From assembly GCA_028714815.1 (NCBI GenBank), contig JAQTLR010000002.1:62001-126000 (forward strand): DNA of 64,000 bases, in the 5' to 3' direction. Under the pieces are notes generated by a model. It was not told the origin of the DNA and did not search any database. It saw only the letters and a program-made list of their open reading frames with translations. Positions 10,064-19,262 of this stretch are shown piece by piece (position 1 is the stretch's first letter; each line of letters begins with the position of its first letter). A program made the position numbers and the translations under genes. Origin of the DNA: Candidatus Altimarinota bacterium. Its GTDB lineage: Bacteria > Patescibacteriota > Gracilibacteria > BD1-5 > UBA2023.

Positions 10064-10480
10064 ATGAACCAAATGACTCCAGATGACTCCACTCGCCTTT
10101 GCGGGACAACTCTCCCGGAAATCCCACAAGAATTCGAATCCGATAAGGGGACCTCTGGATCTCCGGAAAGGCTTCAGCAATCAAAATACTCAAGAAGCGC
10201 TACACGTTATCGTGAGAGTTTTTTCTTCCGGTATTCGAATTATCTGGATAGTCAAACCGCAAAAACAATGGGGGATGATTGGATAGAATACCTCCAGGAG
10301 ACCATCGAACGAAATGTCGGGGCCATACTGGACGGCGAAGGATTCGAATATATTGCCCGAGGAGAAAAGCACACTGACCTGTTTATCATTTTCGAATTGT
10401 TTCACTATAAAAAGAAGAAAGAAGCTCTTATATTAGTCGATGAGCTCGGTATGGAATGACTCTCTCTCTGGATGAGATAA
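10064..10480 (+). CDS. hypothetical protein overlapping the next gene
   Basis: A 138-residue protein whose frame passes one TGA (10457-10459) and stops at TAA 10478-10480. The next gene begins at ATG 10456, overlapping by 25 bp in a different frame. The N-terminus is polar and the body is helical (EYLQETIERNVG, LFIIFELFHYKKKKE). Between the frames lies a (CT)5 run; losing one CT unit would fuse the two frames in phase. The pair may therefore be two coupled genes or one gene with a slippage-prone junction. No family recognised. Confidence 0.55.
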
Positions 10481-11721
10481 AATTCCTCGGACTCCTCCTC
10501 GTGAGACAACAAGAGTATGACCGTGCGCTTGCATTCCTGAAAGATACGGTCATGAATAGCCCCGAGAAAGAGATCGAAGTCCTAGAAGGGCTTATGGCTT
10601 GTTTCAAGTACCGGAATCTCCGACAGGAAAACAAGATAGAGCCGGAAGATACGGAACATCCGACAGCCCCCATGGAATTTCTTCTCTACCCGAAGTCCAT
10701 CGACGGACTCTACCACCCACCATTGAAGTACGATCTCTTGGACATCCTCCATGGATATCAGGCTCACTTCGAGAAGGGAGCGATCAAAGAAAAAGAGGCA
10801 TACCGGATTTATGGGATCATAGCCGAATATCACGTATGGGGCACTGGAGATATGCTCTCCGCAAATACATATTGCAAAGAATGATTACGGCATGGTGACC
10901 TTGACGTCTACAAGACCTTGGGAGACATCGCTTTAATCGCCAAGGATCCTGCTTATGCCTTGGCAGCCTATGAAAAAGCGATACAATGAGGGGAGGATGG
11001 TTGTCTTCTTGATATCGCTCATGTAATGGAACAGCTTCAGGAATTCAAAAAACAGGAGACCTCTCTCCACAAAGCGATACAGCGCCATGTTTCCGGAGCG
11101 AGAAAAAAACTTTTCGACTACTATATGATACATGGGGATTCCCTATCCTACGCATGGGAGCAATTCCAGTATCTGATAGAGACGGAATGATATACACCGA
11201 CTCAGGAGGAATATAACTCCATGCAGTCATACCAACAAGATCTTCTCAGGAAAGCGGTATCGGAAAAAGATATGGAAGGCATCCTCTCTGCATATTACTC
11301 GCTTGGGATGTATTGTTCCCATTCAGGGTACCAGGTTGCTTATTGGCAACAGATCCATACCATCCTCTATATTGACCACCATCATCTCGATACACTCTTT
11401 CAATACATGAAGAGGAATTGGGAAAACCGGATACCCCTCGATAGCGAAGATGAAAAAACGATGCTTCATGATGCACTCCTTGCTGAAATGGATCTATTCA
11501 GGAATTTTTGCCAGGACCGAGGAGAATTCGAATACATGAATTATCAGACCTTCTGAGAGATATGCGAATATTTCGATGACCGGGAAAATGCAGCATGGTA
11601 CTATTCGCTCTACCTCCAGAGCAACCCCGATCTCCCGAGAACCGAAACCCTCTATCATGAGCGATACATAGAGAATCAGCGAGATATGATGTATACCCAG
11701 GGGATGATCTACAAGAATTAA
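10456..11721 (+). CDS. TPR-like helical repeat protein
   Basis: A 421-residue protein reading through four TGAs to TAA 11719-11721. Successive helix pairs carry TPR-like spacing: LLLVRQQEYDRALAFLKDT near the start and LGDIALIAKDPAYALAAYEKAI in the middle. It has no signal peptide and is probably cytosolic, acting as a protein-interaction scaffold. It may be translated by coupling from the overlapping upstream frame. Specific function unknown. Confidence 0.7.
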
Positions 11722-11923
11722 GGACCCTCTCTAGGGTGACTACCCATCCGAATCCAAAACCTCGATAAAGCAAGGAAAATCCTATATTGAGATAGTATAA
11801 GATTAATTACGCAATATTTTTATATATTGTCTTGACAATGACGGGAAAGTAATATACTCGGTGGGTATATAGAAGATTGTTGTCTTTGTTGTCATTAAAT
11901 TTATAAATTCACTCTACAATTTC

Positions 11924-12583
11924 ATGAATTCTTTCCATATCGATTCCCTTAAATACGACCAACATCTTTCGATAGATGAGCAGGAACACAATATTATCCT
12001 GAGCACCTGACTCAATAAAGAGAGTATTAAGAAACTTGCGAAGAAAATATTTTCAGAACTCATAGAGAAAATACGTATTTTAGACACTTGAGAAGATGAA
12101 GATAGCTTCGCTCAAGATAATATGTCCGATATTATCTGTATCGCTGGTATTTGTAATTTCCATTTCGAAACAACGGGAATATCTACAGATGAAAGAGGAG
12201 GATTATCAGATCTGAAATCAGAACTTGTAAGAATGGTACATTTTTCCAGACTCAATCGAAGAAAATCCAATATTCTTTGTGATCTTCTTTCCGAATCAAA
12301 ACAACTCACTATTTCAGAAATGTTTATCATAAAGCATCAGGAACAGATGAGAAAAATGGACGTTTCTGTTCTTTCATGATCTACTGAATTGACCGATATT
12401 TTGGCATTATCCGGATACAGAAAGCTTCGTCTTATCTATGCGGAAGTTGTATCAAGATCTCTTTCAGAGATGCGATGAGCTCAATCAAAGGACATAAAAA
12501 AGGATACTTCCATGAAAGCCTTGGTGATCATAGATGACGATGATGGCTTATATGACGATTCCTACCATTATCCGAAAATATAA
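11924..12583 (+). CDS. hypothetical protein
   Basis: A 219-residue protein visible only when five TGAs are read as Gly (for example STGLN, DTGED, LSGST, MRGAQ). Predicted largely helical and cytosolic, with an acidic C-terminus (IIDDDDGLYDD). No motif I can name. The roughly 200 bp before it hold a TTGACA/TATACT pair near 11832-11858, a possible promoter. A perfect bidirectional terminator follows directly. Confidence 0.6.
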
Positions 12584-12617
12584 AAACAATCCCTTGGAAT
12601 TCCAAGGGATTGTTTTT
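12584..12617. terminator. bidirectional terminator
   Basis: Near-perfect palindrome of 15-16 bp per arm (AACAATCCCTTGG-AATT-CCAAGGGATTGTT) with A/T runs on both sides. It separates the plus gene ending at 12583 from lepA ending at 12616. Confidence 0.92.
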
Positions 12618-14613
12618 ATTTCTTCAATATATTCACGAACGTCTCAGAAGGTATCGATACCTTTCCGAATTGCTTCATCTTTTTCTTTCCCTCCTTCTGT
12701 TTCTCCAAGAGCTTCCGTTTCCGGGTGATATCCCCTCCGTAGAGCTTGGCGGTCACGTCCTTGCGCATGGCGGAGATATCCTCGCGGGCGATGATGTTAG
12801 CCCCAAGAGCGGCCTGGATGGAGATCGCAAACTGGGCTTTCGGGATGTGTTCTTTGAGTTTGGCGCAGATGCGCCCCCCGATGTAGCGGGCTCGGGACGA
12901 ATGGACGATCATGGAGAATGCATCCACCCGTTCTCCGGCGACGAGGATATCGAGCCGTTGGAGGTCGTCCTCGTGGTAGCGGAGAAATTCATAGGAGAGG
13001 CTCGCATATCCGGACGAGAGCGATTTGAGGTCGTCGTAGAAATCCCCGATGAGTTCCGACATGGGAATCTCGTAAGAAAGGATGACCCGATTGGTATCCA
13101 GAAAGGTCTGTCCGATGAAGACCCCGCGACGCTCCTGAGCAAGCTGCATGCAGTTTCCGATGAACTCCGATGGAGTGATCATCTCCACTTTGGCGATCGG
13201 TTCCTCCATGAACTTGTAGGTTCCTGGTTTCGGAAGATCTTCCGGATTGCTGACCGATATGTACGTGCAGGTCTGCCCCTGATAATCGACAAGCTCCGGA
13301 TGCATTCGTCCGTATTCCTGGACTTTATCCCCCGGGAGCAGGAGCCGGTAGGTCACCTGCGGGCTCGTCATGATCACATCCATCTGGAAATCCCGCCAGA
13401 GGCGCTCCTTGACGATATCGAGGTGCAAAAGTCAAAGGAATCCGCATCGGAACCCGTGCCCGAGTGCCGGAGAGACCTCGTTCTCGGTTACGAGCGAGCT
13501 ATCGTTAAGGGTCAGTTTCTCGATCGAATCCTTAAGTTTCGGGTATTCGTCCGTATCGACCGGGTAGATTCCCGCGAAGATATACGGCGTGATCCGTTTG
13601 AATCCCTTTATAGGCGTTTTGGAATTATCCAAAAGGCGAATTTCTCGTTCAGAATTCCGATGCTCGTTCGTCGTACTACTTTCGTACGCCTCACTTTGCT
13701 TCTCACTCTTCACAAGAACTTCATCCTTTTTGAAAAATTCCCGTTGTTCTGAGATTTTCCCAAACAAAGTATCCCCTACCCGCGCATCGGTCAGGGATTT
13801 GAGTCCCGTCACCACGTACCCGATTTCCCCTTCGTTGATGACTCCGACCGGATTGTATTTCGGCGAGAAGCACCCGACTTCCAGAGCCTCGATCCGGGCC
13901 CCGGTATTCAGGAATTCGAGTTTGTCCCCCTTCCTGATCTGCCCGGAAAAGAGCTTCGTGTATACCACAACCCCCTTGTAGGTATCGTACTGGGAGTCGA
14001 AAATGAGCGCTTTCGTCACGTCGGTCGTCGCACTCGGGTCGTCGTGCTCCACAAGGTTCGCATCCGCATCGAGCCGTTTCGGCTCCGGCACGTATTCGAG
14101 CACCGCATCGAGCACCAGCTCGACATTCTCCCCCGTCTTCGCCGACACCGGAATAATATCCTCGCGTTTGCATCCAAGGAGCGATATCACTTCCGCACTC
14201 ACCCGCTCCACGTCCGCCGATGGGAGATCGATCTTATTCAAAACCGGAATGATCGTCAGGTCGTTCTCGAGAGCCAGATACACATTCGACAGCGTCTGCG
14301 CCTCGATCCCCTGCGTCGCATCCACGACCAGGATCGCCCCCTCGACCGAAGCCAAAGATCGCGAAACCTCGTACTGGAAGTCCACGTGTCCCGGAGTATC
14401 GATCAGATTCAGCTCCACCCCCTTCCACGCCATACGGACGGGTGTGAGCTTGATGGTAATCCCCCGCTCCTGCTCGATATCCATGGTATCGAGCGTTTGT
14501 GCGTGCATGTTACGCTTCTCCATCGTCCCGGTGATCTCGAGCATACGGTCAGCGAGCGTCGATTTCCCATGGTCGATGTGGGCGATGATACAGAAGTTGC
14601 GGATTTGGGTCAT
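12616..14613 (-). CDS. lepA: elongation factor 4 (LepA)
   Basis: A 665-residue ribosomal back-translocation GTPase. GTPase motifs are AHIDHGKST (G1), RGITI (G2), DTPGHVDF (G3) and NKIDLP (G4). Domains II, III/V and the LepA-specific C-terminal domain follow, ending in VNILKK. The TGA at 13429-13431 encodes the second Gly of the conserved GFRCGFLGLLH block. It is about 65 residues longer than the usual 600. The excess lies mostly between GDTL and GFKR, the domain II/III linker, where about 41 residues come from a palindromic insert (13621-13741). Everything else appears intact, so the insert is probably tolerated. Confidence 0.97.
13621..13741. repeat. 121-bp palindromic insert in lepA
   Basis: An imperfect inverted repeat centred at 13681: outer arms GGAATT..AATTCC, then CAAAAGGCGAATTTCTCGTT (13630 on) matching the reverse complement of 13707-13732, and a core CGTAC-N7-GTACG. 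It adds about 41 residues between conserved LepA blocks without breaking the frame. A second element of the same size and layout lies in murG (61956-62077). Confidence 0.75.
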
Positions 14614-14765
14614 AAAAATATTTGGATTTATCAGGTATTTGATTATAGTTTCGAGAACCCGCGCATCATATGGAAAAGAAGGGAAAAATCAAGAGGGAGG
14701 ATTGAGAGTTTTATAATAGGTAAAAATTTTACTACAGAAATATTTTAATAATTAATTATTTTAAT

Positions 14766-15344
14766 ATGAATATAAATTCCATAAAGACTTTTCTGCAATT
14801 ATTTTTAGATATTTTTCTCCCAAAAAATTATAATGAAACTACCCAAGAAAATGAGGTAGATTTAAGAATTTCAGAAATCATGTCAAAGTGAGCCATTGAT
14901 AATACTGTTACAAAAGATGATTTCATAAGATTGGTAATAAGAATTTATTGAAATGATGCAAAATATAAACCATTTGTATCAAAAATAGCAATCTTATTAA
15001 GATATTTTATTAGAGCTTTTATCATCATTCTTATCGCAATGGCGATCTATGCTTCAGTGAGTGCCTATAATCTTAATGATGAGAATATTAGGGAAAATAT
15101 GCACCATATTTGGATTCTGTTTACTAATTTTGCGTATGTTTTAATGCTATTTTATATAATTTTTAATACGTATGAATTAATAAGGAAAATAATGAGACAT
15201 GAAATAAAGAAAAATAGATTTATTAAGTTATTTCTAAGGCCTTTTCTTACTATGATTTTTATACCATTTACATGGTTTATCTGATCTGCCTTGTGAAGTA
15301 TGATACTTATCACTCAAGCTACAATTACGGATTTATTTAAATAA
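14766..15344 (+). CDS. AT-rich small membrane protein
   Basis: A 192-residue protein. Three or more hydrophobic segments: AILLRYFIRAFIIILIAMAIY (about 79-99), WILFTNFAYVLMLFYIIFN and the C-terminal FLTMIFIPFTWFIG. Four TGAs are read as Gly. The coding sequence is visibly richer in A/T than its neighbours, with ATA, AAA and TTA codons dominating. That suggests recent acquisition or weak constraint. No family recognised. The next gene starts 8 bp downstream. Confidence 0.6.
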
Positions 15345-15352
15345 GCAAATTC

Positions 15353-15724
15353 ATGCACCTCTCCACCCTCTTCGACCCCGAAGCCTCCGAACTCGCGGGA
15401 CAGCTCACCTTCTATTGTGAACGTTTCGAGCTGTCTCGAGAGGACATCGAGGAACTGAAAGACAAGAAACTCATCCGACTCGTGGAAACCGAGAGCCTGC
15501 CAGAAATCATCCCCTGTCAGGTGCTCGTGCAGTGCGAGACGGTGACACGTGCGAAAATTACGTTCTTCAATCCGAACTTCCAGCTCCCGGAAGCGGTCTA
15601 CGACGATCCATTCCTGAATCGCGACCTCATAGAAGCTTCCGAACGACATGGTGGGTTCTGGCTCGAAATTGTGGTTCCGCTCAAGGATAGTGGAATCGGG
15701 TTGGATTTCTCGTATACTTTATAA
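15353..15724 (+). CDS. hypothetical protein
   Basis: A 123-residue soluble protein without TGA codons. The N-terminal half is acidic and helical (SREDIEELKDKKL), the C-terminal half beta-rich (EIVVPLKDSGIGLDF). Base composition matches the chromosomal average, unlike the AT-rich gene just upstream. It lies 20 bp before idi and may be co-transcribed with it. No family recognised. Confidence 0.6.
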   Translation: MHLSTLFDPEASELAGQLTFYCERFELSREDIEELKDKKLIRLVETESLPEIIPCQVLVQCETVTRAKITFFNPNFQLPEAVYDDPFLNRDLIEASERHGGFWLEIVVPLKDSGIGLDFSYTL

Positions 15725-15744
15725 GATAATTTCTCAAGAGTAGC

Positions 15745-16293
15745 ATGAAAAAAGAAAACAACGTCATCTTGGTCGATGAATACGACAATGAAATAGGGGT
15801 ATATGAGAAACTGAAAGCGCACGAAGAAGGGAGACTCCATCGGGCTTTTTCGATTTTCGTTTTCAATTCCCGAGGAGAGCTTTTGTTGCAGCGAAGAGCG
15901 ATAGAGAAGTACCATTCGGGTGGACTCTGGACGAATACGGTTTGCAGTCATCCTCATCCGGGCGAGGATATCATCGAATCAGCGAAGGCGAGGCTTATGG
16001 AGGAGATGGGGTTTAGGACGGAGGTGCACGAATTGTTCTCTTTCCTCTATAAATCCGATTATGAGAATGGATTGACCGAACATGAATTCGACCATGTGTT
16101 CATCGGTTACTATAACGATGCGCCCGCGCCTGTCGCGGAGGAAGTGATGGATTACAAATGGATAATACTCCCGGATCTCGTGGAAGATATGCGGGATAAA
16201 CCGGACGAGTATACTTCCTGGTTCAAGCTCATCTTAGAGAACAACGAGTTTCTTGAAACGATCAAGAATCAAGTGGTTGCAGGATGAGTATAA
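15745..16293 (+). CDS. idi: isopentenyl-diphosphate delta-isomerase, type I
   Basis: A 182-residue Nudix-fold enzyme that interconverts IPP and DMAPP for isoprenoid (lipid carrier) synthesis. The catalytic Cys is in TVCSHPHPGE (about residue 67), and the Glu/His metal ligands are in TEHEFDHVF (about 113-121). The Nudix-like helix is AKARLMEEMGF. The frame passes a TGA at 16285-16287 and ends at TAA two codons later (AGGV). A type I enzyme could let a reduced cell use imported or diverted IPP. No other isoprenoid gene is in the window. Confidence 0.93.
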
Positions 16294-16337
16294 CTTACTA
16301 TGGTTAAAAGAAATCTGCTCGTTATCTATCTAATATT

Positions 16338-16895
16338 ATGAAATCGTCCACAACAGACCATCGTATCGAGGCCCTCCGGGAGACTGCGCAACAGTCTGCT
16401 CGGTATCCATTCAGAACGGAGCATCGAGGAGGCCCGCTGAAGCCGGAGCAACATCGGCAGCTCATACATTGGGCTCGTGCATGTATCCTGCATGTGCTAC
16501 CATTTTTTGACAGAGTATTGGATGAGCGACTGAAACACGCGCTCGATGTAGCAAGAGCCTGGGAAGAAGGTAAAACTTCCGTTGGAGACGCACGCCAGGC
16601 TGCGTTCGGTGCGATCCGTGTGGCAAATGAATGGACGGATCCTGCTGCGATAGCGATCGCACGTGGCATCGGGCATATGGTTGCAACCGCTCATATGGCC
16701 GATCATGCTCCAGGAGCGGCGGAATATATGCTCAAAGCTCTTGCCATCGAAGGGAAACCGATGGATACGGAAAGAGTATGGCAGAATGAAGCGCTGCCTC
16801 CCGAGATCCGGGAGCTTGTGCTTTCGTCCCGGGAAAAGAAGCGAAAATTCTGGGAATCGCATATATGCCGTACTCTGAAGAAAATCGGAGCATAG
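16338..16895 (+). CDS. Imm-5-like putative immunity protein
   Basis: A 185-residue, entirely helical protein with the pattern AIARGIGHMVATAHMADHAPGA, which I associate with the Imm-5-like putative immunity family. Arg/Ala/His content is higher than in neighbouring genes and there are no TGA codons, both consistent with horizontal acquisition. No toxin gene is adjacent, so it would be an orphan immunity or antitoxin-like protein. Family assignment is from memory of the motif and is tentative. A signal peptide is absent. Confidence 0.6.
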   Translation: MKSSTTDHRIEALRETAQQSARYPFRTEHRGGPLKPEQHRQLIHWARACILHVLPFFDRVLDERLKHALDVARAWEEGKTSVGDARQAAFGAIRVANEWTDPAAIAIARGIGHMVATAHMADHAPGAAEYMLKALAIEGKPMDTERVWQNEALPPEIRELVLSSREKKRKFWESHICRTLKKIGA

Positions 16896-17022
16896 GGCGC
16901 GATCTCGGAGAATTTCCCCCCTCTTCTATGGGACGAATAAAAGTACTGTCTTGGATTTGTCTTTTGATAATCCGGGATTTTTATTAGTCTATACTGTACT
17001 TTATTCTCTAAATTATCCGTAT

Positions 17023-17271
17023 ATGGCCAATACTTATATAGGTAGACTCTGCTGAGCTCATATGCTCACGTATATCCTCGTACTCGTTGGTGCGCTCAAC
17101 TGGGGGCTCGTCGGGGTTGGGTGGTTTGTGGACACGAATCTGAATATAGTGAATCTGCTCTTTGGATCTTGGCCGACAGTGGAATACTTGATCTACGCGA
17201 TAGTATGACTCTCCGCGGTCTTCATGTTATTCCAGGGCTCTTGTAATCAATGTGCCGAGAAAAAGATGTAA
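17023..17271 (+). CDS. DUF378 family membrane protein
   Basis: An 82-residue protein that appears only when two TGAs are read as Gly (LCGAH, IVGLS). It matches the DUF378 pattern: VLVGALNWGLVGVGWF in the first helix and EYLIYAIVGLSAVFMLF in the second. It ends with a CNQCAEKKM tail carrying a CxxC. DUF378 proteins are small two-helix inner-membrane proteins of unknown role. A hairpin terminator follows. Confidence 0.85.
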
Positions 17272-17284
17272 TAGACCAGATGAT

Positions 17285-17315
17285 GAAAAAAACGCCTTGC
17301 GAGAGGTGTTTTTTG
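17285..17315 (+). terminator. probable terminator
   Basis: AAAAAACGCCTT-gcg-AGAGGTGTTTTTT, a G:U-containing hairpin ending in T6, shortly after the TAA at 17269-17271. Confidence 0.7.
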
Positions 17316-17483
17316 CTATTGCATATGAGAATATTGTTAATTACGCCTACTGCCCGAAGTGCGCGGAAAAATTTGGGAATAACTACATGATTTTGTTCGC
17401 TCAGATATAAACCGTCAAATAGTTCTTGCAAATTTCTCGTTTTCCTCTACAATCTACGCTATTATCACTTACCAAACCCTATC

Positions 17484-17693
17484 ATGGATACAGTAGAAAC
17501 CAAAGACGCACACGGAAATGTCCTCGCGGACGGAGACCAGGTTTTCCTTATCAAGGACCTCCCGGTCAAGGGGTCGAAGACCACCCTCAAACAAGGAACC
17601 GTCTACAAGATACGACTCACGGACGATCCGGAAGAAGTCGATGCTCCAGGCGGACTCGTCCTGAAGACCTGTTTCGTGAAGAAAAAGAAGTAA
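17484..17693 (+). CDS. short PhnA/YjdM-like protein
   Basis: A 69-residue protein matching the C-terminal (PhnA) domain of YjdM/PhnA: HGNVLADGDQVFLIKDLPVK, then RLTDDPEEVD and LVLKTCFVKK. The N-terminal zinc ribbon of full-length YjdM is missing, as in other short versions. The biochemical role is not settled; the old link to phosphonate use is doubtful. A decayed copy of its 3' end lies at 18824-18875, beyond the lipoprotein gene. Confidence 0.85.
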   Translation: MDTVETKDAHGNVLADGDQVFLIKDLPVKGSKTTLKQGTVYKIRLTDDPEEVDAPGGLVLKTCFVKKKK

Positions 17694-17746
17694 AACAAGA
17701 CAGATTTCGACGGACTCTGAAAACAGGACACGAACGAGGATTCTCC

Positions 17747-17773
17747 AAAAAGATTGCATTCGCAATCTTTTTT
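17747..17773 (+). terminator. rho-independent terminator
   Basis: AAAAAGATTGC-attc-GCAATCTTTTT hairpin, 55 bp after the phnA-like stop codon and before the lipoprotein gene. Confidence 0.85.
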
Positions 17774-17812
17774 CGTATAATGTCCGGTCCACTATTTCAT
17801 AATTTAAAAACT

Positions 17813-18811
17813 ATGAATACTAGATCCGTTATCGTCATCATGAGCATTATGACACTGAGTTTGACTGGCTGTTCCTATTTTTTCGGACCACCAGAACCGT
17901 CAGAATCACCATCCACTCAGGTGAGATTGACAGAACCAGAGGCCAGAAGTATCGCTGAAAAAATTTGCATCAAGGGAGGGGAATCGCTCACACCCGGGTA
18001 TTACAACGAAAATTCCAAAACATGGTGGTTTGATGCAAACCTGAATGCAACTCAGCCTGGATGCAACCCTGCTTGCGTTGTTTCTGAGGATACAAAAACC
18101 GCAGAGATCAATTGGCGCTGCACCGGACTCGTTCTACCAAAGGAATCGGCCAATGAAGTGCTCCGTCAACTTTTCGCCGAAAAATATCCAAAATATGCCG
18201 GGGCCCTAACGGTGCGGATCGATCAAGAGACACCGGAGCATGCACGAGGTGGTGTGATTTTTGAAACGTGAGCCCCGGGTGGACTTTTTCTCGCCACTAA
18301 AATAGATGGGGAATGGCAGATCGTTTTCGATGGCAACGGTCAGATTCCTTGCAATCTCTCAAAATACGGATTCCCGACCGATATGCTGTCCGATTGCACT
18401 CAAACAGAAAGCGTTCAAACAGGTACGTCGGAAATAACGAATACAGGAGTCATAAACTTGCCCGTCCCTATCGTAAACAATACCTCCTATCAGGATGTTA
18501 TCGACTATGTAAGTGCACATATCACAGAAATCATCACTGCGTATTCTTCAAAAAAAGCTACGAATGGCAAATGGTTTGCTGACGGATTCGGCTTTACTTC
18601 GGCCAATCACGTATATGTGGATTTCGAAGACGGTCACTATCTTTTCCGGGCTTTACTAGAATGTAAGGACAAGAATACTTCCCTAGTATGTACTACATTG
18701 GCGATATTTGAAAAACAGAAACAATGATGGGTGGTTTCCGAAGGGAAAGACACGCAAAAAGATAATCCCATCGTCCATACGTGGGCAAAGGATTACAAAT
18801 GGGAGAGGTAA
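17813..18811 (+). CDS. lipoprotein of unknown function
   Basis: A 332-residue protein with a lipoprotein signal: short basic start, hydrophobic core and lipobox LSLTGC, giving Cys about residue 18 as the lipidation site. The mature region begins with a Pro/Ser linker. The body contains four or more cysteines (for example CNPACVV) suited to disulfides in an exported protein. TGAs at 18269-18271 and 18725-18727 are read as Gly; a standard reading would give fragments. No catalytic motif recognised. It is flanked by a phnA-like gene and a phnA remnant. Confidence 0.75.
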
Positions 18812-18823
18812 AGGAATATCTTT

Positions 18824-18875
18824 TGATAAATGCTCTGGACGAGTCCTCAGGACGTGTTTCGTGAAAAAAGAAGTA
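18824..18875 (+). pseudogene. remnant of a second phnA-like 3' end
   Basis: About 50 bp that would read DKCSGRVLRTCFVKKEV, close to the end of the 17484-17693 gene (EVDAPGGLVLKTCFVKKKK). It has no start codon and no N-terminal part. This suggests tandem duplication followed by decay, or insertion of the lipoprotein gene between two copies. Confidence 0.6.
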
Positions 18876-18885
18876 GAAAATCTCC

Positions 18886-18913
18886 TTGCATCCGGAAATA
18901 TTTAGGATACAAT
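18886..18913 (+). promoter_or_regulatory. putative promoter TTGCAT-16-TACAAT
   Basis: TTGCAT (18886-18891) and TACAAT (18908-18913), 33 bp before the ATG at 18946. Confidence 0.5.
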
Positions 18914-18945
18914 ACCAGGGCTTTATTTTTAATCATTTAGCACTT

Positions 18946-19152
18946 ATGCCAAAACCAGACAAACAAAAGGAAGAAACCCTGGAAGAAAAAGCAACAGAAG
19001 AGACAGTAGAAGAAGTAAAACCACTTCCTCCGAAACCACCCATCTCCCGATCTGGTCCCGCATTTCCTCCAGCCCACCAGTTCCGAGGAACACAAGGGAA
19101 TAACATGAACAACCGGCAACGTCCCGGACGAGCCGCGAATAGAGGAAGATAG
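18946..19152 (+). CDS. small disordered Pro/Arg-rich protein
   Basis: A 68-residue protein in two parts: an acidic, Lys/Glu-rich N-terminus (residues 1-30) and a Pro/Gly/Asn/Arg-rich C-terminus ending RAANRGR. No TGA codons and no hydrophobic segment. The basic RG/RP-rich tail could bind RNA, but this is only compositional. It has its own promoter-like sequence and a strong terminator, so it is an independent unit. Confidence 0.6.
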   Translation: MPKPDKQKEETLEEKATEETVEEVKPLPPKPPISRSGPAFPPAHQFRGTQGNNMNNRQRPGRAANRGR

Positions 19153-19166
19153 ATCACCCATAATCC

Positions 19167-19205
19167 AAAACCCCGAGAAAATCACCATTCCTTCTCGGGG
19201 TTTTA
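19167..19205 (+). terminator. rho-independent terminator
   Basis: AAAACCCCGAGAA ... TTCTCGGGGTTTT, a 13-bp stem with an 11-nt loop and a T-rich tail. Confidence 0.9.
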
Positions 19206-19262
19206 TTTTTGCATTCATCCAAGAAATGGATATATTTTCCCATATAATCCAATTCAACACCC

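Noticed and set aside
17325-17412. Short frame with CPKCAEKFG after the DUF378 terminator
   Set aside because: About 32 codons with one CxxC knuckle, no credible start and no match to a full domain. It may be a gene fragment, but the evidence is too thin to call.
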